This document shows positions 1-8,142 of a DNA stretch of 64,000 nucleotides, piece after piece. This DNA is from an uncultured Poribacteria bacterium. GTDB lineage: Bacteria; Poribacteria; WGA-4E; PCPOR2b. A model generated the notes under the pieces. That model was not told where the DNA came from. It did not search any database and worked only from the letters and a program-made list of their open reading frames with translations. The DNA lies in contig OY282444.1 of assembly GCA_958296125.1 (NCBI GenBank), positions 2,413,940 to 2,477,939 of the forward strand, in the 5' to 3' direction. Within the stretch, counting starts at the first letter, position 1. Each line of letters begins with the position of its first letter. The position numbers and the translations under genes were made by a program.

Positions 1-359
1 ACCGCCTGGGCGATACCTAAAGCCAGTTGTGTCCCGGAGCCAAATCCGGAATGTGGTGGTATTTCAGAGGCGAGTTGCAGGTGGATGCCCGGGAAACTGT
101 ATTTTGCTCGAAGCCTTTCGACGATGGTGCGTGCCCGCTCCTCGTATTCAGCAGACGCGACCCGAATCTGATTTGCTGGTTCGGCGATAATTTCAAAATG
201 CGGGTCATTGATTGCAAGACCGATGCTCCCGTCAATCCTGCCCAGCGAACCGTTAAGGTCAATGAGGGCAAAGTGGAGCCGGGCGGGGGTCGTGATTATG
301 ACCAAGTCGCCGCCGCTAGCGTTCATTCGTTGTCGGGAGACATGTGTCAATTCACTCAT
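1..359 (-). CDS. beta-RFAP synthase-like GHMP-family protein (N-terminal part, runs off the left edge)
   Basis: The minus-strand frame opens with ATG at 359 and stays open for 119 codons to the window edge, so the C-terminus is missing. The translation contains RLHFALIDLNGSLGRIDG near residue 32 and IPPHSGFGSGTQLALGIAQA near residue 100. The second is the glycine-rich nucleotide-binding loop of GHMP-type proteins, and both match the pattern of beta-ribofuranosylaminobenzene 5'-phosphate synthase, an early enzyme of tetrahydromethanopterin synthesis. The ATG overlaps the TGA of the upstream ABC ATPase by one base (TGATG), so the two are translationally coupled. Members of this family in bacteria outside methylotrophs may have other substrates; the family call is fairly firm, the pathway is inference. 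Confidence 0.75.
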   Translation of the reverse strand, partial: MSELTHVSRQRMNASGGDLVIITTPARLHFALIDLNGSLGRIDGSIGLAINDPHFEIIAEPANQIRVASAEYEERARTIVERLRAKYSFPGIHLQLASEIPPHSGFGSGTQLALGIAQA

Positions 360-1039
360 CACCCTATCTTCTCATCTCTCTCAATCAATCCATCCCGAAT
401 GTGGAGGATGCGTCGGGCATGTGCTGCGATTTCGGGTTCGTGTGTGACCATGATAATCGTGTTCCCCGCTTCGTTTAATTGGTCAAAAATCATCATGATT
501 TCGCCGCCAGAACGGGTATCTAGATTTCCCGTCGGCTCATCGGCAAAGATCATTGACGGGTTATTTACAAGTGCCCGTGCAATCGCTACGCGCTGGATTT
601 GGCCCCCCGACATTTCATTCGACTTATGATGAACGCGATCTGCGAGTCCAACGGATTCCAACGCTTCAAACGCTCTACGTCGCCTCTCCTTGCGCCCCAG
701 CCCGCTGTAGATGAGCGGCAATTCGACATTGTGCAACGCGGTGGTGCGTTGCAAAAGGTTGAATGACTGAAAGACAAAACCGACCTTCCGATTGCGAATC
801 TCAGCGAGGCGGTTATCGGACAGTTGGCCCACCTCTTCCTCTTCGAGGTAGTATTCTCCTTCTGTCGGCTTTGCCAGACAGCCGAGGATGTCCATCATTG
901 TGGATTTCCCTGAACCAGAAGGGCCCACAATGGCAATAAACTCGCCGCTTTCGACGGTGAATGAGACCCCCCTCAGCGCATGGACCTTTACATCCCCCAT
1001 TTCATATACTTTTGTTAGGCTACGAACATCAATTAGCAT
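359..1039 (-). CDS. ABC transporter ATP-binding protein, MacB/LolD type
   Basis: A 226-residue ATPase, the normal length for LolD/MacB-type nucleotide-binding subunits. It shows Walker A GPSGSGKST at residues 39-47, a Q-loop (FVFQSFNLLQRT), the signature MSGGQIQRVAIARAL and Walker B IFADEPTGNLD followed by the H-loop VTHEPE. These proteins energise extraction or export of lipoproteins, peptides or drugs across the inner membrane with an FtsX-like permease and a membrane fusion protein. It lies directly downstream of the fusion protein and TolC genes on the same strand, so a tripartite exporter is likely. The FtsX-type permease is not visible here and would have to lie left of the window or elsewhere. 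Confidence 0.92.
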   Translation of the reverse strand: MLIDVRSLTKVYEMGDVKVHALRGVSFTVESGEFIAIVGPSGSGKSTMMDILGCLAKPTEGEYYLEEEEVGQLSDNRLAEIRNRKVGFVFQSFNLLQRTTALHNVELPLIYSGLGRKERRRRAFEALESVGLADRVHHKSNEMSGGQIQRVAIARALVNNPSMIFADEPTGNLDTRSGGEIMMIFDQLNEAGNTIIMVTHEPEIAAHARRILHIRDGLIERDEKIG

Positions 1040-1049
1040 TGTTACCTCT

Positions 1050-3029
1050 CTATTTATTATTTAGACCTATTTTTGTGAGTTGTTGCATGGAGGGCACAAA
1101 CACACGGTCGCCCTCTACAAGACCGCTAATCAACTCAAAATGGGTGTTATTTCGCTGCCCGACTTCGATACGGGTCCGAGTCCCCTTCTCTCCCTCTTTC
1201 TTGTCCTTTTTCTGTTTCTTCTCAGCATCTGCTTTCGAGACCGCTTTATCGAGCTGAACGAAGTACTTCTTTTCGCTCTCAATTTCAGCTTCAAGCCCTT
1301 CAATCTTATCCGTCTCAGAGAATAAAACGTGCACCTCAGTAGGCCCCGCCCGCAAGCCGCGCGGTGTGCCATCGAGTAAGATTTCGACACTGCCCCGTGC
1401 GCTGTTCGGCGAGATCTTACCAACTTTGCCGGGAAACTTCTTTCCAATCAGGTTCTGTACTTCCACTTTCTGATCAGATTTGAAACGCCCTACCGAACCG
1501 GAGGGCACATTCACCTTGACCGTCAACACCACAGAATCGATCACCGAATCAATGGGAATCTGAAGGACATTGCTGTCCCGCATGACGATGATGTCTACGT
1601 CCGCCGACATGCCGGGCAGCAGTTCGGGAGGCGATCCGACCACTTCAATAATCACCTCGAAAGTAATCGTGCCATCTCCTTGTTGCCCTGCGGCAGGTGT
1701 GTATGCGCTCGGCGCGATTTCACTGACTCTGCCTTCAAAGACTTTATCACGGTAAGCGTCAACGCGAATTTCTACCTTTTGCCCCAGTGCAATCTTGGCG
1801 ATATCAACTTCGTTGATTCGCGTTTTGACAACCATTCTGGAGAGATCCGCGATAGTCAGGATGGCGGCCCCCTGCGAAAACGCGGAGCGGCCAGAGGTGA
1901 CAATTTCGCCCTCCTCAACGTTGAGGCGCGTAACGGTTCCTGACATCGGCGCGACAACGGTTGTCCAAGTGACACGTTCTTCTTGAGCTTTTAGGGTACT
2001 TGCAGCTTCTAGTAGGGCCGCCTGTGCGCCCGTCTTTGCATGAACGGTGAGTTTTCTCTCTTCATCCGTTGTCCCTAGAATCTGTTGGAGTCGAGTTTCC
2101 GCATTTTCCAACTCTGCGGCAAGTTGCCTTTTTTGCGCTGCTTGCGATTCTTTAACCGTAACCAGATTCTTTTCATGAAGCTGAAGGGTTGACCGGCGGC
2201 TTTCAAGTGCCTCTTTTCTTGCATCAATGGTTTGCTGTTCGGATTCAACCGCCTTAATCTGGGACTCAACATCTTTTTGAGCGGTTTCATATTGGGAAAA
2301 GGCGTTTGCACGGGCTGTTGCCGCTTCCTCAAGCACCCGCTTCGAGACCAACTTTTTCTCGAACAGCTCCTGATTTCGTTTCAATTCGGATTCGGCTGTC
2401 TCAGCGGTAACCTTCGCTGATTTCTCTGATGTCCGCGCTCGCTCAAGTGTAAGGGCTGCCTGCTGTAGCCCAATTTCAGACTGACGTAGCGAGATCTCGT
2501 CCTGCTGCAGTGCGTTTTTCGTTGTAGAAATTTGGGTCTCAGCTTCAGTAATCCGTTGGCGTGTGTTCGCATCCAGCGACTCGAGTGCTGCCTTTGCGAC
2601 TTCGACAGCGTTTTGGGCTTGCGTGATTTCGCTCTCCTGCTGCTTATCTGTCATCTCGATGCGGAGTTTCGCCTGTTCCAGTTGTGCCCTCCGTGCATCC
2701 CGATTCGCCGATGCCTGCTTTTCTTGTTCGCGAACCTGCTCATCATCAATTTTGAGGAGTGGCTGGTCTTTTTCAACTACATCGCCTTCTTTGATATAGA
2801 GCATTTCAATCTCCCCTTCGACATTCGAGCGCACCTTAACGGAGATCAAAGGTTCAAGGTTACCCGATTCCCTAACTTTGACAATGAATTCACCGCGTCG
2901 GACAACCTCTTTTTTCTCGTCCGCATCATCTTTATCTTTTTTACCTCGTGTTGTAGTTGCACGGATGGCAACCACAGCAACGAGGACCAGAATCCCGATA
3001 ATAAGGATAATCAACCGTTTTCTTTTCAT
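1050..3029 (-). CDS. HlyD/MacA-type periplasmic membrane fusion protein with a long coiled coil
   Basis: 659 residues, clearly longer than the roughly 350-450 usual for MacA-like adaptors. Residues 5-23 form one hydrophobic anchor, followed by a charged KDKDDADEKKE stretch and a lipoyl-like half (VRSNVEGEIEMLYIKEGDVV). A coiled coil rich in Glu, Gln and Lys spans about residues 100-330. The second lipoyl half (VVAPMSGTVTRLNVEEGEIV) and beta-barrel follow. The C-terminal third carries an extra region with a lysine/glutamate-rich insert (KADAEKKQKKDKKEGEKG). It should bridge the inner-membrane ABC pump and TolC. Its start overlaps the TolC stop by four bases (ATGA), so the genes form one operon. 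The long hairpin suggests a tall periplasmic channel; that is inference. Confidence 0.9.
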   Translation of the reverse strand: MKRKRLIILIIGILVLVAVVAIRATTTRGKKDKDDADEKKEVVRRGEFIVKVRESGNLEPLISVKVRSNVEGEIEMLYIKEGDVVEKDQPLLKIDDEQVREQEKQASANRDARRAQLEQAKLRIEMTDKQQESEITQAQNAVEVAKAALESLDANTRQRITEAETQISTTKNALQQDEISLRQSEIGLQQAALTLERARTSEKSAKVTAETAESELKRNQELFEKKLVSKRVLEEAATARANAFSQYETAQKDVESQIKAVESEQQTIDARKEALESRRSTLQLHEKNLVTVKESQAAQKRQLAAELENAETRLQQILGTTDEERKLTVHAKTGAQAALLEAASTLKAQEERVTWTTVVAPMSGTVTRLNVEEGEIVTSGRSAFSQGAAILTIADLSRMVVKTRINEVDIAKIALGQKVEIRVDAYRDKVFEGRVSEIAPSAYTPAAGQQGDGTITFEVIIEVVGSPPELLPGMSADVDIIVMRDSNVLQIPIDSVIDSVVLTVKVNVPSGSVGRFKSDQKVEVQNLIGKKFPGKVGKISPNSARGSVEILLDGTPRGLRAGPTEVHVLFSETDKIEGLEAEIESEKKYFVQLDKAVSKADAEKKQKKDKKEGEKGTRTRIEVGQRNNTHFELISGLVEGDRVFVPSMQQLTKIGLNNK

Positions 3030-4360
3030 TGGATTACTCCCATTGCTCGCTGCAAAGCAACTTGCGCGATTTTATAATCGTAAAAAGCTCGAACCTGATT
3101 GGTCAAGGCTTGTGCAAACTCTGTTTGGGCATTGAGCAATTCAAGCAGGATGGAGAGTTCCTGCTCGAAACGTCCTCTGATGACTTGGAGGCTTAACTCG
3201 GCGTTTCGCACCTGTGTGTTAGAGATTTCTACCGCCCTTTCAGCCCGCTTCAAGTTTAGGTAGGCTTGGCGGACATCTAATGCGACAGAGCGCTCAAGGT
3301 CACTCACATCTTCACGAACCTGTTCGAGCGATAACTCCGCTCCTTCGACGCGCCGCTTTGTCACGCCGCCATCGAAAATTGGAAAATTCAGTGTCGTTTT
3401 TACTTCCCAACTTTGGAAGTCCGTGAAATTGTCGCGCTCATGGAAGTAATCATCAAGGTTGACCCTATAATTATATTCAGCGTTCAATTGGGGCCAACGA
3501 TCCAACCTTGCCAATGTTAAATCCCATTCCAGTCGTTTTATTGTGGATTGGAGCTCCTTAAATTCAGGGCGAGTTTCAAAAGCCCTCTGGATAGCTTCCT
3601 CGACAGATACCTCTATGATTTCAATTTGTCCTTTCTGACTGTATAGTTGATAGTCAGTGTCTTCGGTAACCGTGATGAGCGTCGCTGGGTCTAGTCCCAT
3701 GAGCCGGGGCAAGGTTGCCATTGCAATCTCAAGGGCATTCTGATCATTCAGCAGACTCAATTCGTCGTTTGCTTCTCTGACTTGCGCGGTTGCGACATCC
3801 GCTTCAATCTGAATTCCCGCCTCGACAAAAGCCCTCACCCGGGCGGTATTCTCCTGCGATCGCGCTAGGATTTCCCGATCGACCTTCACCAATTCCTGCG
3901 CCTTGAGGACATTATAATAGGCTTGCGTAACTTGAAAAATCAGGTTCTGCTTTGTCTGTTCGTTGCGACTTGTTGTCGCATTACGTCGCTCCTTTACCTG
4001 CGAGAAATTTGCCTCTCTTTGTCCGTTGTCCCACAGCGTGTATCGTCCGCTCATCCCTAGGTCATAATTATCGCGCTCAAATCCGAAATCAACTGCATCT
4101 GAAAAATTGTATTGACCATCGAGGGAAATATTTGGATAATAGCGGGCACGCGCGTCTTTGATACGCAAGCCCTCAATGGCGAGATTGATGCGGGCATTCC
4201 GCATATCGGTTGAATTTTCAACAGCGAGCTGAATACATTGTTCCAAGGTAAGCGGTTGGGAGAGGTCAATTTCCTGTTCTTCTTGGGCAACTGCTGTGAC
4301 AGCAACAAAGATTAGCGTATAAACCAAAACGAACCATATCCTCCATCGGATCATTCTCAT
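3026..4360 (-). CDS. TolC-family outer membrane efflux protein
   Basis: 444 residues with a signal peptide (hydrophobic core at residues 8-24, likely cleavage after AVAQ). Two repeated halves of alpha-helical barrel type follow: LTLEQCIQLAVENSTDMRNA at the N-terminus and VSVEEAIQRAFETRPEFKEL at mid-protein are the paired OEP repeats of TolC proteins. Such trimers form the outer-membrane and periplasmic tunnel for efflux or type I secretion. It is the first gene of the minus-strand exporter operon, with ribosome-binding site TAGGAGATGAG just before ATG 4360. The substrate cannot be told from sequence. Confidence 0.93.
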   Translation of the reverse strand: MRMIRWRIWFVLVYTLIFVAVTAVAQEEQEIDLSQPLTLEQCIQLAVENSTDMRNARINLAIEGLRIKDARARYYPNISLDGQYNFSDAVDFGFERDNYDLGMSGRYTLWDNGQREANFSQVKERRNATTSRNEQTKQNLIFQVTQAYYNVLKAQELVKVDREILARSQENTARVRAFVEAGIQIEADVATAQVREANDELSLLNDQNALEIAMATLPRLMGLDPATLITVTEDTDYQLYSQKGQIEIIEVSVEEAIQRAFETRPEFKELQSTIKRLEWDLTLARLDRWPQLNAEYNYRVNLDDYFHERDNFTDFQSWEVKTTLNFPIFDGGVTKRRVEGAELSLEQVREDVSDLERSVALDVRQAYLNLKRAERAVEISNTQVRNAELSLQVIRGRFEQELSILLELLNAQTEFAQALTNQVRAFYDYKIAQVALQRAMGVIQ

Positions 4361-4959
4361 CTCCTATCGGTTATTTATTCAATTTGTTTCGTTCAGACAG
4401 AAGCAAAGTACGGATTTTCTGTGAGATTACATTGAAAAAAATGACATGCAAGGTTTTTACCACTGATTTTATCGCATACATCTGTGAGTAATTTGACAGT
4501 GAATTTTGACGGAATTGAAGATCGAAAGTTTAGACTGAAGATGAGAGGCTGTATCGAGAAGTCTATTAATCCAATAGTATCACTGGTGGGAAAACCCCTA
4601 CCCCAAATTGAATGAAGAGTGCGGTCAGACGGTTAGCCAGATCTGAGAAGCCTAATTTTTCCTTGCAACACCTTAACGAATTCTGCTACACTTATTTTAA
4701 TCTAAGTTGCTACCTACCAGAAATTGGGAGCTTTTGCATCTTTTTGGGTGTTCTGCATTGCGTGCCATTTATCAACTCCACTCGGCTTGGGGAATGGGGC
4801 CCGATGCTGCAATCGGGATTCAAAGCAACTTGGTAAATCGGAAACTTTACATACGCCCACCCCAAATTGACAAATCCAAGCCATCTCTCATTATCCCGCA
4901 GGGTCAAAAACCGATTTTTTTTGGCTTTTACGTTTTACACTTTGCATATTATGGGGTAA
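4361..4959. other. Intergenic region between divergent transcription units
   Basis: About 600 bases separate the minus-strand exporter operon from the plus-strand gene at 4960, so promoters for both must lie here. The stretch is AT-rich. Short open frames on both strands have no ribosome-binding site and no recognisable protein pattern. I saw no RNA gene and no strong consensus promoter. Confidence 0.5.
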
Positions 4960-6648
4960 ATGATGAAACAAATTCTAGTATTTATCGTATTCTTTATTGG
5001 GGTTTCACTTATCATCGTTTCGCCGTTAAACGCCCAATTTGTTGATGCGACAACTTGGTGGCTGATTGTGACCCCTGACGCTGATGCGCTTTCTCTAAGT
5101 AGTCTCGATTCATTGGTCAGTCTGCTGCAAGAACGCGGAACAGTCCCGTCGAAGCACATCCGCCGAATCAAAGGTGAGGAGTGCACCCGCGACGGTATCA
5201 AAGTTGGCTTAGACAACCTTGCCCGTGAAATGGGACCGGGCGATCGTCTCATCTTCTACTTTCGCGGCTTTGTCACAAAACCGAGAAGATCGAATTCAAT
5301 TTTCTTTCTGACATACGGAGCGACATCGGAAAATTTGGCGGATGCGCTTGAAAACCGCCAACTCAATCGTTGGTTTCGTGAATTGTCCCAAAATAGAGTC
5401 ATTGCCATTCTTGACAGCTACACTCGGGATCGGAATTTAATGGCTTACTACGCCAATCGTAGGATGCCTGGGACTGCGGCACTTATATCAATTCAGCGTG
5501 CAGCTTTAAGTGCTGAAGATCTGTTCGCGCAAACTCTATTGAGGGCACTGGGGACGGATGAGACCGACCTTGATGACAACCGACAAACTTCTATTGAGGA
5601 ACTCCACACGCACCTCACCTCGAATTTGGAGGAAGACACTTTGCGGCTTACAGAGGGAATTCTGCTCCCGATGGGAAGAATCGAGGAGGTCATCCTAAAA
5701 CTCAGTCCAATGCTCTCAACTGTGACAGTGCCTGATGGGGCATCCGTTGTCCTCAATGGACAAGAGATAGGGGTCACGCCGCAACGTTTTGCTGATAAGC
5801 TCCAACGGGGAACTTACACTGTGGAAGTGAGAAAACTGGGATACCTCATTCCACCCGCACGTTCCGTGCAAGTTGAAATGGTTCAGGGTGAGTCGATTAA
5901 TCTCTCATGGGATTTGGAATCCATCGCTGTTCACGGCAGTGTCAAAGCCTCTGATGGCATCCCCCTTGAGGGAACGATGGTGTGGATAGACGGAACGACG
6001 TATGAACAGAATCCGCTACACCTCAAAGCAGACGGTCGATATCAACTTTCCGCCAATATTGCTAACTTTACATATCAAGCAGGTCGATCAGATAAAAAAG
6101 TGCTGGAGCCGGGTAAAATGTACACCCTACGTGCCGCAAGCGATGCTCTCTATCATGCGGAGGCAAATTTTACACTCGCCCCACACAAATCCACCGAGCG
6201 CGACCTAATCCTTAGCAAAAAGACATGGTTTGAAGTCGCTCAAATGCGGTTCGATCGAAAGGCTTACGAGGAGGCAATTGCTGCATTCCAAAATGGTATT
6301 GAGGAAACCATCGAATTTCCATTGATGTCCCCTGAGTTTACCAAATTACTCTTCGATTCTTTTTCGGAGGTCGTGAATAAAGTAAACGTCCAAAACATCG
6401 CTTACGTCGTCACAACTGCAAAGCTAGCAGATAGACTGAATCTTCGAGAAGAATCCAAAGTCTACTGGGCGCAGGTAAAATTGCAGGCGGCAAAAGGTTC
6501 GACACCGCATGAACTCGCGACAAAGCGGCTACGGGAACTTAATTTTGGACATCAACTGATTAACATCGGTGTCTTGGTCTTATTCATTGTGGTGTTAATT
6601 TCTGGCGGATATGCTATCCGTAGGGCACTTCTGCGTGCTAAAACGTAA
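4960..6648 (+). CDS. Membrane-anchored protein with degenerate caspase-like domain and PEGA domain
   Basis: 562 residues. A signal peptide or anchor (residues 4-25) is followed by a region resembling the p20 part of caspase-like peptidases: GPGDRLIFYFRGFV at about 95-105 and AILDSYTRD at 149-157. The expected catalytic His-Gly is replaced by Arg-Gly-Phe (102-104) and the Cys of the usual D-A-C by Tyr154, so it is probably not a peptidase. A PEGA domain follows at about 253-300 (TVTVPDGASVVLNGQEIG), then a carboxypeptidase-regulatory-like beta domain (HGSVKASDGIPLEGTMVWID), a helical TPR-like stretch and a C-terminal membrane segment (about 535-553). Two ATG codons in tandem (4960, 4963) follow GGGG. 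A role as envelope scaffold or sensor is a guess. Confidence 0.7.
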   Translation: MMKQILVFIVFFIGVSLIIVSPLNAQFVDATTWWLIVTPDADALSLSSLDSLVSLLQERGTVPSKHIRRIKGEECTRDGIKVGLDNLAREMGPGDRLIFYFRGFVTKPRRSNSIFFLTYGATSENLADALENRQLNRWFRELSQNRVIAILDSYTRDRNLMAYYANRRMPGTAALISIQRAALSAEDLFAQTLLRALGTDETDLDDNRQTSIEELHTHLTSNLEEDTLRLTEGILLPMGRIEEVILKLSPMLSTVTVPDGASVVLNGQEIGVTPQRFADKLQRGTYTVEVRKLGYLIPPARSVQVEMVQGESINLSWDLESIAVHGSVKASDGIPLEGTMVWIDGTTYEQNPLHLKADGRYQLSANIANFTYQAGRSDKKVLEPGKMYTLRAASDALYHAEANFTLAPHKSTERDLILSKKTWFEVAQMRFDRKAYEEAIAAFQNGIEETIEFPLMSPEFTKLLFDSFSEVVNKVNVQNIAYVVTTAKLADRLNLREESKVYWAQVKLQAAKGSTPHELATKRLRELNFGHQLINIGVLVLFIVVLISGGYAIRRALLRAKT

Positions 6649-6806
6649 TGTCGGTGAAATCCCGACGATGCTAAGGTGTGTCAAGCAGCTGCAATCACGG
6701 CCTCATATCAGGGCGATTCAAAGCACCTTCTATTGAGGCATGACTGATTTTCGGCTTCCTGAATTCTGACAAGTTCGGCTACGCTCAAAGCGGCAAAGGG
6801 GATAAA

Positions 6807-7787
6807 TTGATTTTCTTTTTTGGCTTTAAGATTTTAGGTCGTAGACAATACCAAAACCTGCTTAATCAGCAAAAAGATCTGCGTCACGAACTCCATGAAC
6901 TTGAGGAGAACTTCAAAGCGCTGAAAACACAGAAGGGTGAACTTGAGGCACTTCATCAACAGGAAACCTCCGCGCTCAACCAGCAATTGGAAACCCTTCA
7001 GCAGACAAGTCAGGACTATGAACGGCTTCAGCAGCGCATCACGGAAGATATGGAGAGTGTGACAAAAGAATTTGGGATGAGTCGAACGCAAATTGAGGCA
7101 CTCTGGGCGGATAGATTGCATCTGATTGACCTGTATATTGATAAACTTTACTCACTCGCAAAGGGCTTCGCGCGCACCAACCGGGAAATGAAAAAGAATC
7201 GCGGGTTGTTTTTATTGCTAGTAGACCGCCGAAATATGGACCATGACAATTTCTCGGAATTTTACGAAGGTCAGATGGAACACTTAATGGAGAGACAGTA
7301 TCAGGGAATCAATCAGATTCCCCAGATTTTTTCTCCTAAAATCAATGAGATATTTAGTTATATGGGGGAAAAGGTCATCTTAAAGGACAAAAGCGGCGAA
7401 ATTACGGGACATGAAGAACGGGATGGCGCAATACTTGTCGATCTGAGTGGGGTCGCCTTTAGATCTCGTATTATGGTGGAAGGGGTGCGGACCCATCGGG
7501 TGTACGACAAGGTGGAACGTTTACAAAAAGGAAGTGCGAGACACAATGCTGCGATTTACGCTTCATCGCTTGATGAGATTATGGTGTCGATTGTGATTAG
7601 CGAGGAAACGAGTGAGGTCACGCTCTTCCGGGATGGACGCTTCATAGAGAGCTATGACCCTTACACCGATCAAGAGACGTTGCGTGAAGAGAAAGTGGTG
7701 TCCATGAAGCGCAAAGAAATTTCGGAAGAATCGCTAAACCGGGAACTCCAACAGGAAGAAACGGTGACTCAAGCATTCACCGAATGA
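6807..7787 (+). CDS. Coiled-coil protein with C-terminal diadenylate cyclase-like (DAC/DisA_N) domain
   Basis: 326 residues starting at TTG 6807 behind AAGGGG. The N-terminus is short and hydrophobic (IFFFGFKIL), then a coiled coil spans about residues 15-95. Residues about 190-285 resemble the DAC fold that makes c-di-AMP from two ATP: D206-G207-A208 (DGAILVD) matches the DGA motif, S243-ARHNAA matches the (T)RHRAA motif, and ISEETSEVTLFRDG matches the VSEETGxIS tail of CdaA-type enzymes in the same order and spacing. The second Arg of RHR is Asn247, so activity is not certain. I infer c-di-AMP synthesis or binding. It follows the PEGA protein on the same strand after 158 bases. Confidence 0.72.
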   Translation: MIFFFGFKILGRRQYQNLLNQQKDLRHELHELEENFKALKTQKGELEALHQQETSALNQQLETLQQTSQDYERLQQRITEDMESVTKEFGMSRTQIEALWADRLHLIDLYIDKLYSLAKGFARTNREMKKNRGLFLLLVDRRNMDHDNFSEFYEGQMEHLMERQYQGINQIPQIFSPKINEIFSYMGEKVILKDKSGEITGHEERDGAILVDLSGVAFRSRIMVEGVRTHRVYDKVERLQKGSARHNAAIYASSLDEIMVSIVISEETSEVTLFRDGRFIESYDPYTDQETLREEKVVSMKRKEISEESLNRELQQEETVTQAFTE

Positions 7788-7918
7788 TTGAGGGCAATCA
7801 GACGAGATGTCCCACAAAATGGAATCGTCGCATTCTTAACGACAAATGGGATGAGACGTAGCCCCTTAACGGAACTGACTTTGGCAGCCCGAAATTGGAT
7901 AACGTGCGAGAAATAGAG

Positions 7919-7956
7919 AAACGCCCCGGTGTCGAGGTTTGGCATCGGGGCGTTTT
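7919..7956 (+). terminator. Rho-independent terminator-like hairpin
   Basis: A 13-base-pair stem (7919-7931 with 7943-7955, one G-T pair) encloses an 11-base loop and ends in TTTT. It stands 132 bases after the DAC-like gene and before the promoter of the TPR gene. The AAA on the left side makes it potentially bidirectional. Confidence 0.7.
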
Positions 7957-8074
7957 GGGTTGAGTAGAGTTTTGATTTGACCACGGCTATCTCTCATCAA
8001 TATCCTCAAAAATATCTTCAAACGACTATCGCAATTCCCTTCGCTAAATGACCCTAAACAGGATCTAAAAAGGC

Positions 8075-8103
8075 TTGAAAACAGAGAGGGGCAATGATAT
8101 AAT
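8075..8103 (+). promoter_or_regulatory. Sigma-70-type promoter with extended -10
   Basis: TTGAAA at 8075-8080 and TATAAT at 8098-8103 are 17 bases apart, and TG at 8095-8096 gives an extended -10. Transcription would begin near 8110, about 33 bases before the ATG of the large TPR gene. Confidence 0.75.
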
Positions 8104-8142
8104 AACCACTCGGAAGCCTGTGAAACATTGAAAGGTCGAACG

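Noticed and set aside
27-629. 200-codon plus-strand frame
   Set aside because: Lies opposite the GHMP and ABC ATPase genes, whose protein motifs are unmistakable; no family pattern in the plus-strand translation.
2532-3077. 181-codon plus-strand frame opposite the membrane fusion protein
   Set aside because: Cys/Phe-rich translation is the usual mirror of a Glu/Lys/Gln coiled coil; no start signal.
4612-5045. Short plus-strand frames between the TolC operon and the PEGA gene
   Set aside because: No ribosome-binding site, no family pattern, and they overlap the start of the well-supported gene at 4960.
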